Below are positions 25,012-34,808 of a DNA stretch of 64,000 bases, one piece after another. How positions within the stretch are numbered: position 1 is the first letter of the stretch; each line of letters opens with the position of its first letter. The stretch spans positions 34,817-98,816 of the forward strand of contig CANHLE010000002.1 in NCBI GenBank assembly GCA_947461435.1, written 5' to 3'. Under the pieces are notes generated by a model. That model saw only the letters and a program-made list of their open reading frames with translations, did not search any database and was not told the DNA's origin. This DNA is from Paracoccaceae bacterium. Its GTDB lineage: Bacteria > Pseudomonadota > Alphaproteobacteria > Rhodobacterales > Rhodobacteraceae. The translations under genes and the position numbers were made by a program.

Positions 25012-26427
25012 TTACAAGGGATCAACGCTCACGCCACCCTTTGGCAGGTGTATCATGAATTCTGTTCCCGCGTCGTCGCTCCGCGCAAGATCCAGTCGGC
25101 CGCCGTGGCCGCGAACCAGTTCTGCGGCGATTGCCAAACCCAGTCCTGTGCCACCCCGGCGCGCACCGCCTTGAAAAGGCGAAAAAAGATGCTCACGCGC
25201 CTTAACGGGCAGGCCCGGGCCCGTATCCCCCACGCGCAGCCACCATTCGGCTTCGTTCTCACCAGCCGACACTTCTATCGTACCGCCGCCACCCTGAGCT
25301 TCCAACGCTTGCCTTGCGTTGCGAACCAGATTTGACAGAACTCGGAAAAGTTGTTCGTGGTCGGCCCTCACACTCAAGGCCGGATTAATGTCAATCAAGG
25401 CTTGGATGGGCCCGTCTGGCCCAAGACCTTCAGCCTCCATCACTTCTTGAACCAGCCCCAAAATAACAAAGCGGATGAGGCGCGGCGGCGGTTCTTCCGC
25501 TTTGCCAAAGGCGAGCGTTGCCTCTGTCAAGTTAACGGCTCGGGTAATGGATCCAACCAATTTCGGCACGAAGCGGGCGACGGTCGGGTCGGTGCTGCCT
25601 TCCAGCCTGTCCGCAAAAAGTTGCGCAGAGGTCATGATGTTTCGCAAATCATGGCTGATCTTGGAAACGGCCCCCCCCAATTGGGCAAGTCGTTCGCGTT
25701 GACGCAGCGCACTGGTCAATTGTGTCTGAAGGCTTTGAAGCGCCTCTTCGGCAAGCCTCAGTTCCGTAACGCTTGCCGTTGGTTCGATCACGCGCCGCGC
25801 ATCTTCTGGCGCTTGAGCGTAGGCTTGCATGTGCAAAACCACACGGCGAATGGGCAAGACCAAAAGCTTGCGTACCGCGACAAACAAAAGGGCGGCTGTC
25901 ACAACCGATATCAAAGCAGACAACAGCAGAATCCGCAGGCCATATTCAACCATGGCGGCGCGCAAGGGCGCACTTTGCAATGTGATTTCAATCAGAATCC
26001 CGGCATCCAAGGTCGGATTGCCGATCACTCGAATGACGTGGTTGTCATTGTCCAACAACACCGCCGCCGCATCCTTGATCAAGGTCAGGGGGCCAGCCAT
26101 CCGCAAATCATAGTCGTTTGTAACAGGCGAGGGGATGGGCGAAGACAACACCAATTGCCGAAATTCATCCCGGCGCAAAACAATATTGAAGACCTCGGCA
26201 TTGGCCAAAAGCTCCGCTTCAAGTTCTGGTGTTACCATGTCTTGGGCGGCGATCTGGGCCAAGGATGCGATTTGCGCCTTTTCCAGACGTGCCATCAAAT
26301 AGTCAGCCCGAAACCGGGCGATAGAGGGTACAAAGATCAAGACCTCGGCCAACATGACAAAGCCGATCGTCAGCAGCAAGAACCGCCCCGAAAGCGAATT
26401 CAAAAAACCGCCGCGCCCTTCCTGCAC
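25012..26427 (-). CDS. Sensor histidine kinase (orphan)
   Basis: 471 residues, start codon GTG. Transmembrane helix at about 14-33 (FLLLTIGFVMLAEVLIFVPS), a periplasmic sensor domain of about 130 residues, a second helix near 165-187, and a HAMP-like linker (LVLPIRRVVLHMQAYAQ). The phosphoacceptor is in SKISHDLRNIMTSAQL, and the ATPase boxes are NLVRNARQALE (N), DTGPGLP (G1) and GGTGLGLAI (G2). No response regulator lies beside it. The signal is unknown. Confidence 0.85.
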   Translation of the reverse strand: MQEGRGGFLNSLSGRFLLLTIGFVMLAEVLIFVPSIARFRADYLMARLEKAQIASLAQIAAQDMVTPELEAELLANAEVFNIVLRRDEFRQLVLSSPIPSPVTNDYDLRMAGPLTLIKDAAAVLLDNDNHVIRVIGNPTLDAGILIEITLQSAPLRAAMVEYGLRILLLSALISVVTAALLFVAVRKLLVLPIRRVVLHMQAYAQAPEDARRVIEPTASVTELRLAEEALQSLQTQLTSALRQRERLAQLGGAVSKISHDLRNIMTSAQLFADRLEGSTDPTVARFVPKLVGSITRAVNLTEATLAFGKAEEPPPRLIRFVILGLVQEVMEAEGLGPDGPIQALIDINPALSVRADHEQLFRVLSNLVRNARQALEAQGGGGTIEVSAGENEAEWWLRVGDTGPGLPVKAREHLFSPFQGGARRGGTGLGLAIAAELVRGHGGRLDLARSDDAGTEFMIHLPKGGVSVDPL

Positions 26428-26500
26428 CCTGCCCCCAATTCAACCGTTATCTAAACTCTGCCAAAGCCAAGCAGTATCAAGGCCCCGTGCGCCAATTATC

Positions 26501-27919
26501 CTAAGGCACAAATCGTTGAATGAACCGCACGACCTGCTTGACCCTTGGATTAGCAAAGAGTTTGTCTGAAAAATAGGCCCCAGCGACGCGCTTTGCACTT
26601 TCGGACAGGGTTGGGTAAGGCAGGATGACACCTGCTATCGCGGACAGTTTGGTTCTTTGCGCAATGGCAAGCGCCCAAAAAGCAATCAACTCGCCCGCTT
26701 GGGGGCCAACGATCGTCGCGCCAACGGGGCGACCTGAAACAGCGATAACTTTCACAAATCCCTTATCCTTTCGTTCGGCCAGCGCTCGGTCATTTTCATC
26801 AAAGTCAGACCGAAGGACCACTGCACGCGCGCCATACGTTTGTCGGGCTTGCGCTTCGGTCAATCCAGCCTGGGCCAACTCCGGTTCGGTATAGGTCACC
26901 CAAGGAACCACGGTGGCCGCTTTTGATGGCAATCCGAAAAGGGCTTGCCGAATGACAACGCCTGCATGCGCCCCAGCGGCATGCGTGAACTGCGCCCCAC
27001 CTGCCACATCCCCGATGGCATAGACCCGGCGGTTGGTGATGGATCGCATGTTTGGACCTACTTTCACGCCCTTTGGATCAAACGCGACGCCGGCCCTGTT
27101 CAGATCCAGTTTATCAAGTGCGGGCGACCGGCCCGCAGCAATCAACAGGTGACTGCCCCGTACAATGTCACCATTTCCCAGAATGGCTTCAATATCGGCA
27201 TCAGTCTTGGTCAGCCGAACAAGCGGTGCCCCTTCAAGAATCGTCACGCCCTCACGCCGAAGGGCGCCTGTAACCACAGCGCTGGCCTCTGGGTCATCTC
27301 GGCTTAGGGCCTTAAACGCTTCAATCACTGTCACCGCGCATCCCAGTCGTCGGTGCGCAAGAGCCATTTCCAGTCCAATGGGGCCACCGCCCAGAATGAT
27401 CAAATGGTTCGGCGCAACTTGCAGATCGAATATGGTTTCGTTGGTCAGATAGTGAATGGTTTCAAGGCCCGGAATGTTCGGTACGCCGGCAACACTTCCC
27501 GTGGCAATCACAAATCGGCGTGCGCGTACCCGCGTGTCTGCGGCCTCAACCTCGTGCGGGTTGATGAACCGGGCATAGGCCCGGATGACGGACACACCCA
27601 AGCCTTCGAACCGCTCTTGACTGTCATGCGGCTCGATCCGGGCGATTGTCGCGCGGACGTGATCCCGCACAGCGGCGAAATCCACATTCACCTCGCCGGT
27701 CCTTATCCCGAACTGGCCAGCGGACCGCGCGTTATTCGCGGCCTTCGCTGCGGCAAGAAGCGCTTTGGACGGAACACATCCCGTGTTCAAACAATCACCG
27801 CCCATCTCGCCGCCTTCGATCAGCACAACCCGCGCGCCCATTTGGGCGGCCCCTGACGCAAGAGACAACCCACCAGAGCCCGCACCGATAATGCAAAGAT
27901 CCGCTGTTACCATGACCAT
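26501..27919 (-). CDS. FAD-dependent disulfide oxidoreductase (MerA/Lpd-like)
   Basis: 472 residues. Class-I pyridine nucleotide-disulfide oxidoreductase: FAD loop GAGSGGLSLA, redox pair GGDCLNTGCVPSKALL, NAD(P)H loop GGGPIGLEMA, and second FAD motif YAIGDVAGG. The C-terminal dimer domain has ILPYPTLSE where lipoamide dehydrogenases have HAHPTLSE, so the catalytic-dyad His is replaced by Tyr, as in MerA; yet the cysteine pair at the C-terminus of MerA is absent. Substrate unknown. It begins directly after the TVP38 stop (TGAATG), a common pairing. Confidence 0.8.
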   Translation of the reverse strand: MVMVTADLCIIGAGSGGLSLASGAAQMGARVVLIEGGEMGGDCLNTGCVPSKALLAAAKAANNARSAGQFGIRTGEVNVDFAAVRDHVRATIARIEPHDSQERFEGLGVSVIRAYARFINPHEVEAADTRVRARRFVIATGSVAGVPNIPGLETIHYLTNETIFDLQVAPNHLIILGGGPIGLEMALAHRRLGCAVTVIEAFKALSRDDPEASAVVTGALRREGVTILEGAPLVRLTKTDADIEAILGNGDIVRGSHLLIAAGRSPALDKLDLNRAGVAFDPKGVKVGPNMRSITNRRVYAIGDVAGGAQFTHAAGAHAGVVIRQALFGLPSKAATVVPWVTYTEPELAQAGLTEAQARQTYGARAVVLRSDFDENDRALAERKDKGFVKVIAVSGRPVGATIVGPQAGELIAFWALAIAQRTKLSAIAGVILPYPTLSESAKRVAGAYFSDKLFANPRVKQVVRFIQRFVP

Positions 27920-28666
27920 TCAAGATTCCTTTCGCCGATAGGCGCCAACGATCGTCGGCAGGGCAGACAGCGCAGCCAAACCAAGCAGGGGAAACAAAAC
28001 ACCAGGCGCAAATATGATGCCAAGATCCGGTGTCCCGCCCTTGGCAAAGACCTCTCCAAGGCCCGCACCAACCGATGTGAACACCAAGGCTCCGGGGATA
28101 ATGCCCAAATAGGTTGTCACCGCAAAGGGCAAAAGCCGAACACCGGCAAAGGCAGGCAGCAGGTTGCACATAAAGAAGGGAATGGCAGGGATAAGGCGCA
28201 TGGTCAAAAGCGCGGACCACGCGTTTCTTTGCAAGCCGGACTGAAGTCGCGCTGCGGCCCCCCCGCCTGCCGAAATTCGCGCCGATACCTCTGCGCCCAG
28301 GCCCGCACGGGCCGCAAGATAGACCAGAACAGCGCCAGAGCCTGCAGCCAGAACATTCAACGCAGCGCCGGGCATCAGGCCGAACAAAAATCCTCCGGTC
28401 AAAGTGGCGATGGTAGACCCGGGTAAGGATAGGGCAACGATGACTGTATAAGTCAGCAAGAAATACAAAACGGTCAGTGCGTAATGGGCATCGCGATAGT
28501 CCAACAGACTTTGCCGATTTTGCGCCAATGCCTCAAACGATAGATGACCGCGCAGGAAGATTGCCCCTGCAGCAAAGCTGAGAACAATCAGAATCAGGGG
28601 AATTCGTTTTCGAAGGGATTGGGTCACGGGATCTCTGGATCTTTGGATTGCCCATAGATGGCCCAT
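27920..28666 (-). CDS. TVP38/TMEM64-family membrane protein
   Basis: 248 residues with about six membrane segments and the family's core SLPGSTIATLTGGFLFGLMPG and MRLIPAIPFFMCNLLPAFAGV (SNARE-associated/DedA-like fold). Probably a lipid or small-solute transporter; the exact role is unknown. A GTG at 28627 (VTQSLRKRIPL) may be the true start because the ATG at 28666 has no well-spaced Shine-Dalgarno sequence. It is co-transcribed with the flavin oxidoreductase. Confidence 0.8.
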   Translation of the reverse strand: MGHLWAIQRSRDPVTQSLRKRIPLILIVLSFAAGAIFLRGHLSFEALAQNRQSLLDYRDAHYALTVLYFLLTYTVIVALSLPGSTIATLTGGFLFGLMPGAALNVLAAGSGAVLVYLAARAGLGAEVSARISAGGGAAARLQSGLQRNAWSALLTMRLIPAIPFFMCNLLPAFAGVRLLPFAVTTYLGIIPGALVFTSVGAGLGEVFAKGGTPDLGIIFAPGVLFPLLGLAALSALPTIVGAYRRKES

Positions 28667-28809
28667 TCCTTAAGGAAATGGCCAGTGGCCTCACGCCGGG
28701 TTGATCATCTGTGTGCGACAAAGGCCAATTGGCCGCGCGATGTTTCAGATTTCGTCGCCCTTCTGGTCCGCCGGCGTTAAAATGTTGCAGGATTTCGGTG
28801 GGCAGCGCG

Positions 28810-28838
28810 TTGACAGGGGGTGAAAGGCTCCGTAAAGG
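28810..28838 (+). promoter_or_regulatory. Candidate promoter of rpmH-rnpA-yidD
   Basis: TTGACA, 17-base spacer, TAAAGG on the plus strand, about 65 bases before rpmH. The same -10 variant occurs before rpsM. Confidence 0.55.
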
Positions 28839-28901
28839 ACGGGCTTGAAGTTTACGCCGCCGAATCTTTTGGTTCGGGGCAACCGTCTGATGGAGACCGC
28901 G

Positions 28902-29036
28902 ATGAAGCGCACTTTTCAACCCTCGAATCTGGTTCGCGCCCGCCGTCACGGCTTTCGCGCTCGTATGGCAACCAAAGGCGGCCGTCTGGTCTTGTCCGCA
29001 CGTCGGGCAAAGGGTCGGAAGAAGCTTTCGGCTTAA
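28902..29036 (+). CDS. rpmH: 50S ribosomal protein L34
   Basis: 44-residue bL34, [18 protein letters not shown], the usual length. GGAG precedes the ATG; the frame is open upstream but the family start is unambiguous. First gene of the conserved rpmH-rnpA-yidD run. Confidence 0.98.
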   Translation: MKRTFQPSNLVRARRHGFRARMATKGGRLVLSARRAKGRKKLSA

Positions 29037-29081
29037 AGGTTTGTGAGCGGCCCGATTTAGGCCGACACTCGGAGTTAAGAT

Positions 29082-29522
29082 ATGACACCGCCGGAGGAAA
29101 CGGGCCAAGGCAAATATGCCCAAGCGCCCGACGCCCCACCGGCGGTTTTGCTTTTAGCAAATCCACAGATTACGACGCTTAAGAATCGTCCCGATTTTCT
29201 GCGAGCGGCTTCCGTGCGCAGGCAACCCGCAGGCGGTTTTCTGCTGCAAGCGCGCCAACGGGGCGATGAATCGGCGGGCGTCCGGATCGGCTATACTGCC
29301 TCAAAGAAGATCGGCAATGCCGTCTTTAGAAACCGGGCCAAGCGGCGTCTGCGCGCGGTCGCTCACAGTGTTTTGCCCGGTCTCGCCCAGCCCGGTTGGG
29401 ATTATGTCCTCGTCGCCAAACCGGGCGTAACCGTTGTGCGCGACTTCGCACTTTTGTTGGCAGATCTGGAAGGCGCGATGCGTTCCATCCACAAAGACAC
29501 TTCGCAGCGCCCCCCGAAATGA
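29082..29522 (+). CDS. rnpA: Ribonuclease P protein component
   Basis: 146 residues. Protein subunit of RNase P, which matures tRNA 5' ends. The core starts at [13 protein letters not shown], and the RNR motif is in [19 protein letters not shown]. An N-terminal extension of about 30 residues ([16 protein letters not shown]) is typical of Rhodobacteraceae. It ends with a 4-base overlap into yidD. Confidence 0.95.
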   Translation: MTPPEETGQGKYAQAPDAPPAVLLLANPQITTLKNRPDFLRAASVRRQPAGGFLLQARQRGDESAGVRIGYTASKKIGNAVFRNRAKRRLRAVAHSVLPGLAQPGWDYVLVAKPGVTVVRDFALLLADLEGAMRSIHKDTSQRPPK

Positions 29523-29779
29523 CCCCCACTGCCTATCTATTGTCTCTTCCCGTGCGGGCTTATCGATTGGTCCTATCCCCTTGGGTGGGCAATGGCTGCC
29601 GTTTTCAGCCCACATGCTCGGTCTTTGCGCTGGAGGCGCTGGAGCGGCACGGAGCAGCAAAAGGGGGCTATCTGATGGTCAATCGGATTTGCCGGTGTCA
29701 TCCTTGGGGCGGACATGGATATGATCCCGTTCCGGGGTCTGACCCGGAATTTGATCGCGGCCGAAACAGACGCGCCTAA
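29519..29779 (+). CDS. yidD: Membrane protein insertion efficiency factor YidD
   Basis: 86 residues. Short membrane-associated protein that helps YidC-dependent insertion. Signature [22 protein letters not shown] and the [16 protein letters not shown] segment with conserved cysteines. The ATG overlaps the rnpA stop (ATGA). yidC itself lies 2.4 kb downstream, split off by a lipoprotein and a c-di-GMP gene. The 3' end overlaps the convergent DUF3833 gene by 4 bases. Confidence 0.93.
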   Translation: MTPTAYLLSLPVRAYRLVLSPWVGNGCRFQPTCSVFALEALERHGAAKGGYLMVNRICRCHPWGGHGYDPVPGSDPEFDRGRNRRA

Positions 29780-30315
29780 GGCAAACGGCGGAAAGAAATC
29801 AGCGCTTCACCGATCCTCACGCCAAACTTGCTGACGTACGCACGGTTGAAAACGTGTGTCTCATCCTGCAACCACATCCAATCGTTGAATGTGACGCGCA
29901 TCGTCTCCGTCGGTCCGTCGGCTGAAGGCACAGGCAGGTCAATTGTGTATTTCCAGTTGAACCGATCGCCCATCTCAACGCCCGTGGCCGTGCCGATCAC
30001 ACCCGGCGCAGTGCCAGTCCAGGTGTCTGCGCCCGTTTTCACAAGGGTCCAAACCCTCTGTTCAGTGGAGCCGTCCTCATAGACGAAATCCTCGACCAAA
30101 AGCAGACGCTCTCCGTTCCAGTCCCCTTTGATATTGACCGAAAACTGGCGCCGCACAGTCCCAAAGATATCCTGAAACTGTCCATGCGCTTCAACACGGC
30201 CGTCAAAGAATGTTTCAAGATCAAGCTTTTGGTCGGTCAATGCGGCATCATTAAACGACGGCGTACCGGCGCAAGCTGACAGAAAAAATGGGGTTGCAAG
30301 AAGTAGGCGGCGCAT
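29776..30315 (-). CDS. DUF3833-family lipoprotein
   Basis: 179 residues with a lipoprotein signal peptide ([17 protein letters not shown]; lipobox LSAC, lipidated Cys15). The body ([65 protein letters not shown]) is the DUF3833 pattern. It is probably anchored in an outer or inner membrane leaflet; function unknown. It is convergent with yidD. Confidence 0.85.
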   Translation of the reverse strand: MRRLLLATPFFLSACAGTPSFNDAALTDQKLDLETFFDGRVEAHGQFQDIFGTVRRQFSVNIKGDWNGERLLLVEDFVYEDGSTEQRVWTLVKTGADTWTGTAPGVIGTATGVEMGDRFNWKYTIDLPVPSADGPTETMRVTFNDWMWLQDETHVFNRAYVSKFGVRIGEALISFRRLP

Positions 30316-30510
30316 GGGGATCCCTTTTCAGCTTTGTTGAGATACGCAGCAGGGTCTAATTCGGATGATACCAAAGGCAAATACGCGTTCAAGGCGACCA
30401 ACGATAGGGAAAATCCTTCAGATCTTGCGTTTGCGGATTAACCTTCAAGTTAGAAACCGCCCCTAGTGTAACACCGTTGCGCCCTTCCGCGCATTTATTC
30501 GGGGTCGGTT

Positions 30511-32058
30511 ATGCACCAGTCAGTCTCGTCTTGGATATTGAAGGGGTTTCGCTGGATAGCCGGACACCTTCGCAGGCCCGAATGGTTGGTTTTTCTGCCT
30601 GCTGCAACCTTGGGCGCGTTTTGGATTGGTGGCGAAGGTTGGCTTTTGATAGTGGCGATGGGGGCGCCGATCTTGTTTGCCATGGCAGGGGCCTTTCGTT
30701 TTTCCGATCTACCGCCGGGCGTCTTACTGCAGGGCCTGAACGGGATGGCCCTGCGCGCCGATATCGTGCGCTATATGGATCATGTGCTTGGTGCGGCCCC
30801 AACAACCGGCCGAAATACCATCTGTTTTGTCGTTCAGTTCGACAACGACGAAAAATTGACAGATATCCATGGCCGGTCCGCGCAGACTGAGATCCTGGAA
30901 AGGTGCGCCGAACGTTTGTGCGGCGTGTTGCGCGAGGGAGACGTTGTTGCGCGGCTTGAAGGTGGTGGTTTTGCCATCGCACTATCCGCGGCCCGGCGCA
31001 TTGACATTGAAATGGCCGTGCAAATTGCCGCGCGGTTGCAAGCGGCGGTCGCGGCACCCATCTCATTAAACGCCATTCGGGTTTACGTGTCATCATCGAT
31101 TGGGTTTTGCATCGGGCCGAGGGCACCTGAACAAACTGGACGGTCGCTGTTGGACGCGGCGCAAATTGCCGCAGACGCGGCCAGAAGGCACGGTGCTGGA
31201 TCAATCCGAGGATTTCAGCCCGACATGGCGCGTCACAGGGCTGACCGAGAAGCGAACCGCGATGAGCTTTTGAATGCTTTGGAAGACGGTCAGATCGTGG
31301 CCTATTTTCAGCCGCAAGTTTCAACTGATTCTGCCGAAATCACCGGCTTCGAGGCCCTTGCTCGGTGGAATCATCCAGACCGCGGCCTGATCGCGCCATC
31401 TGCATTCCTGCCGCAGATCGATGAATTGGGCCTGTCGGACCGTCTGGGCGAAGTCATGATGCGAAATGCGTTAACCGCTTTGAAATCATGGGAAAAGGCG
31501 GGGCACAAAATAGCCTCGGTCGCTGTGAACTTTTCCAAGTCCGAACTTCGAGATCCGCTTTTGTCAGAGCGTCTGAAATGGACACTGGACCGCTTCGATT
31601 TGTCGCCAGACCGTTTAACCATTGAAATTCTGGAAACCGTGGTCGCCGAGACAGACAATGATGTTATTGTACGCAACGTGGCGGCTTTGGCGGCGCTAGG
31701 ATGCAGAATTGACTTGGATGATTTTGGGACAGGACATGCCTCCATCACGTCGATCCGGCGATTTGCCGTGGGGCGGATCAAGATTGATCGCAGTTTTGTG
31801 GCCCGGGTGAACGAAGACCGCGAGCAACAAAAGATGGTGGCGGCCATCCTGTCCATGGCGCATCAATTGGGTCTGGAAACGCTCGCAGAGGGCGTCGAAA
31901 CGGCAGGGGAACAGTCGATGTTGGCAGACCTGGGCTGCGCCCATGTTCAAGGATTTGGTATCGCCCGGCCCATGCCGTTCGACGAAACGCTAGTTTGGAT
32001 TGCCGCGTTCCACGCCCGCCCAGGAGGGACTTTGCAGATGAACCGCAAAGGAAGGTAA
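30511..32058 (+). CDS. GGDEF(degenerate)-EAL cyclic-di-GMP phosphodiesterase
   Basis: 515 residues. Two N-terminal membrane helices (about 25-62), a GGDEF domain whose active-site motif is EGGGF (residues 150-154, in RLEGGGFAI) and so probably inactive as a cyclase, then an EAL domain with intact residues: E281-A-L in GFEALARW, NFSKSEL, ILETVV, DDFGTGHAS, KIDRSFV and AEGVET. It likely hydrolyses c-di-GMP to pGpG, with the GGDEF part perhaps as a GTP sensor. It would influence motility or attachment. It stands alone, upstream of yidC. Confidence 0.88.
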   Translation: MHQSVSSWILKGFRWIAGHLRRPEWLVFLPAATLGAFWIGGEGWLLIVAMGAPILFAMAGAFRFSDLPPGVLLQGLNGMALRADIVRYMDHVLGAAPTTGRNTICFVVQFDNDEKLTDIHGRSAQTEILERCAERLCGVLREGDVVARLEGGGFAIALSAARRIDIEMAVQIAARLQAAVAAPISLNAIRVYVSSSIGFCIGPRAPEQTGRSLLDAAQIAADAARRHGAGSIRGFQPDMARHRADREANRDELLNALEDGQIVAYFQPQVSTDSAEITGFEALARWNHPDRGLIAPSAFLPQIDELGLSDRLGEVMMRNALTALKSWEKAGHKIASVAVNFSKSELRDPLLSERLKWTLDRFDLSPDRLTIEILETVVAETDNDVIVRNVAALAALGCRIDLDDFGTGHASITSIRRFAVGRIKIDRSFVARVNEDREQQKMVAAILSMAHQLGLETLAEGVETAGEQSMLADLGCAHVQGFGIARPMPFDETLVWIAAFHARPGGTLQMNRKGR

Positions 32059-32196
32059 GGACGCTCTGCCTATGCGCGTAAAAAAGACGGCGCGAAGACC
32101 GTGCATATTGGGGTGATCACGGGGATTCCGCTTGACCTTTCGCGCCCCCTATCGTTGAAGGACCGCTGACCTAATTTAGAATTGGCGGTGGTCCAA

Positions 32197-34065
32197 ATGG
32201 ACGATCAGAACAGAAATCTGCTTCTGGCAACGGTGCTCAGCTTCTTTGTTATCGTGGTGTGGTACGTCGGCGGATCCTGGTTGTTCCCCGAGGTCTTTGC
32301 AACCGAAGAACCGTTGGTTGCGGTGCAAGCCGCTCCCTCCGATGCTGCGGCCCCTGCGGCGAACACGGCGGCGGCAGCGCCCGCGACCAACCCCGATACG
32401 GCCTCGGCGACAGATGCACTGGCAGCCGCGCCGCGTCTTGCCGTCAAAACGCCAAAGCTGGAAGGTTCGATTTCGCTTTTGGGTGCGCGGATCGACGATC
32501 TTTCGTTGACAGGCTACCGCGAGACCCTAGACCCGGCCTCGCCCGAGGTTCGGATCCTCTCGCCAATCGGCCAAGAACATCCCTATTACGCCTTGTTCGG
32601 CTGGGCCCCAGGCGTTGGACTGACTGCCGATGATGTGCCGGGGGCAAAGACCCTGTGGCAAGCTGCGGCAGGCGCAGAATTGACGCCTGAGACGCCGGCT
32701 ACCTTGACCTGGACGAATGGCAAAGGTCTGACATTTATCCGTGTGATTTCGGTGGATGCCGATTTCATGTTCACTGTGTCGGACAAAGTTGAAAATGCCG
32801 GTACGGCCGCGGCAAGCCTTTATCCTTATGGGATCATCGCGCGGCACGGGCTGCCGAAGATGCAGAACATCTATGTCGTGCACGAAGGTGCGATCCGCCG
32901 CACGGACGGTACCTATGAAGAGCTGAAATACAACAAAGTCACCGACCTTTCCGTTGTGGACTCCGAAGGCACTCCCGCTGACGTGGTCGAAGCGACAACC
33001 GATGGCTGGATCGGCTTTACCGACCATTATTGGATGACCACCTTGGTTCCGGAACAAGGCAAGCCTTGGACGGCCGTCACAAAATATGTACCCGGCGCCG
33101 ATATCTATCAGGCTGAAATCCGCCAGCCAGTGATGACCGTCGCGCCCGGCGCAAGCGTAGCAGTATCAAACCGCGTGTTTGCGGGCGCCAAGGAATGGGA
33201 AACCATTCGGGGCTATCAGACGGCAGGACTTGCAGGGTTTATAGATTCCATCGATTGGGGCTGGTTCTTTTTCCTGACCAAACCGATCTTCTATATCCTG
33301 CATTTCGTGCACGGTCTGATCGGCAACATGGGCCTTGCGATCATCGGTTTGACCTTCTTTTTGAAACTCTTGGTCTTGCCGCTTGCGTACAAATCCTACG
33401 TCTCCATGGCGCGGATGAAGGAACTTCAACCCGAGATGGAGGCCTTGAAGGAACGTTGCGGTGACGACAAACAAAAGCTGCAAAAGGAAACCATGCAGCT
33501 TTACAAGGAAAAGAAGGTCAACCCCGCTGCGGGATGCCTTCCGGTTCTTATCCAAATTCCGATCTTCTTCAGCTTGTACAAGGTTATCTTTGTAACGATC
33601 GAACTGCGCCAAGCGCCGTTCTTTGGCTGGTTGCAAGATTTGAGTGCCCCAGACTCTTCCTCACTTTACAATCTTTTTGGGCTGTTCCCGTGGGACGCGC
33701 CTGTCACAGGCACCTTGACCCATACGATCTTTATCGGCGTGTTGCCGATCATTCTGGGCATTTCAATGTGGCTTCAGCAAAAGCTGAATCCCGCCCCTGC
33801 AGATCCAGTTCAACAACAGATCTTCGCTTGGATGCCTTGGGTTTTCATGTTCATGCTGGGAAGCTTTGCGAGTGGTTTGGTCGTCTATTGGATCACAAAC
33901 AACACAATCACCTTTGCCCAGCAGTATCTTATCATGCTGAGCCATGGGCATAAGCCGGATATCTTTGGCAACATTCGAAAGAGTTTTGCCAAAAAAGAAG
34001 CGGTTCCAGTGGCAAATTCCAACAAGGCACCTGCAAAGTTACCGGGTAAGGCGCCCAAAAAATGA
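32197..34065 (+). CDS. yidC: Membrane protein insertase YidC
   Basis: 622 residues from ATG 32197 (MDDQNRNLLLATVLSFF); a TTG five codons earlier is also open. First helix, an Ala-rich linker, a large periplasmic beta domain, then the Oxa1 core with the amphipathic and transmembrane helices (IIGLTFFLKLLVLPLAYKS, PVLIQIPIFFSLYKVIF, FMFMLGSFASGLVVYWITNN). The tail is Lys-rich. It inserts membrane proteins alone or with SecYEG. Its stop overlaps the MOSC gene by 4 bases. Confidence 0.97.
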   Translation: MDDQNRNLLLATVLSFFVIVVWYVGGSWLFPEVFATEEPLVAVQAAPSDAAAPAANTAAAAPATNPDTASATDALAAAPRLAVKTPKLEGSISLLGARIDDLSLTGYRETLDPASPEVRILSPIGQEHPYYALFGWAPGVGLTADDVPGAKTLWQAAAGAELTPETPATLTWTNGKGLTFIRVISVDADFMFTVSDKVENAGTAAASLYPYGIIARHGLPKMQNIYVVHEGAIRRTDGTYEELKYNKVTDLSVVDSEGTPADVVEATTDGWIGFTDHYWMTTLVPEQGKPWTAVTKYVPGADIYQAEIRQPVMTVAPGASVAVSNRVFAGAKEWETIRGYQTAGLAGFIDSIDWGWFFFLTKPIFYILHFVHGLIGNMGLAIIGLTFFLKLLVLPLAYKSYVSMARMKELQPEMEALKERCGDDKQKLQKETMQLYKEKKVNPAAGCLPVLIQIPIFFSLYKVIFVTIELRQAPFFGWLQDLSAPDSSSLYNLFGLFPWDAPVTGTLTHTIFIGVLPIILGISMWLQQKLNPAPADPVQQQIFAWMPWVFMFMLGSFASGLVVYWITNNTITFAQQYLIMLSHGHKPDIFGNIRKSFAKKEAVPVANSNKAPAKLPGKAPKK

Positions 34066-34808
34066 CAGGGCGGCTGGCACAGATTTGCCGGCATCCCATT
34101 AAGGGGCACGGACGCGAAGATCTCGCGTCCGTTCGTCTTTTGGTGGACGAATGTCTGCCCTTTGATCGCCATTGGGCCGTCGCGCATGATGCGGCGCAGC
34201 TCACTTCTGGGTGGAACCGCTCTGTGAATTTCGCCAGAGGGGCAAAGGCGCCCCAACTGATGGCCATCACGTCAAAACTCGACGAGGTGGCGCGCCGCGT
34301 CGTGTTGCGGCACCCCTTGCGCGGCGAACTTGCATTTCAGCCCGATGATCCGTCAGATCTTGGCAAATTTCTGGATTGGGTTCGGCCTTTGAATCCACAA
34401 AACCGGGCCCAACCTGTGGCGATTATCAGCGCCGGAATCGGAATGACAGATAGCGCTTTTCCGTCGATCTCGATCTTGAATCTGTCCAGTTTGGGGGCGC
34501 TTTCTGCCAAAATGGGGATGGATCTTTCGCGTGATCGGTGGCGCGGCAACCTTTGGCTGGAGGGGGCCGCCCCTTGGGCCGAGTTTGATTGGATCGGCAG
34601 GGCAGTGGCAATTGGCGGCGCCGTACTGCGTATCAAAGAGCGGATCACTCGATGTTCGGCCACCATGGTCGACACCCTTACGGGTGAGGTGGCTGGCGAT
34701 ACCCTTGCAGCCTTGGAACGTAACTTCGGTCATCAGGATTTTGGCGTTTATGCCACAGTTCTGCAAGGTGGCCCTGTCGCTGTTGGCGATGAATGGAGAT
34801 TGGCATGA
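34062..34808 (+). CDS. MOSC-domain protein
   Basis: 248 residues. MOSC domains (molybdenum cofactor sulfurase C-terminal) carry sulfur or bind Mo-cofactor-like groups. The N-terminal beta barrel LAQICRHPIKGHGRE is followed by the C-terminal RWRGNLWLEGAAPWAEFDWIG and RITRCSATMVD with the conserved cysteine. Start and stop overlap yidC and engB by 4 bases each, the usual yidC-MOSC-engB order in Rhodobacteraceae. Confidence 0.88.
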   Translation: MTGRLAQICRHPIKGHGREDLASVRLLVDECLPFDRHWAVAHDAAQLTSGWNRSVNFARGAKAPQLMAITSKLDEVARRVVLRHPLRGELAFQPDDPSDLGKFLDWVRPLNPQNRAQPVAIISAGIGMTDSAFPSISILNLSSLGALSAKMGMDLSRDRWRGNLWLEGAAPWAEFDWIGRAVAIGGAVLRIKERITRCSATMVDTLTGEVAGDTLAALERNFGHQDFGVYATVLQGGPVAVGDEWRLA

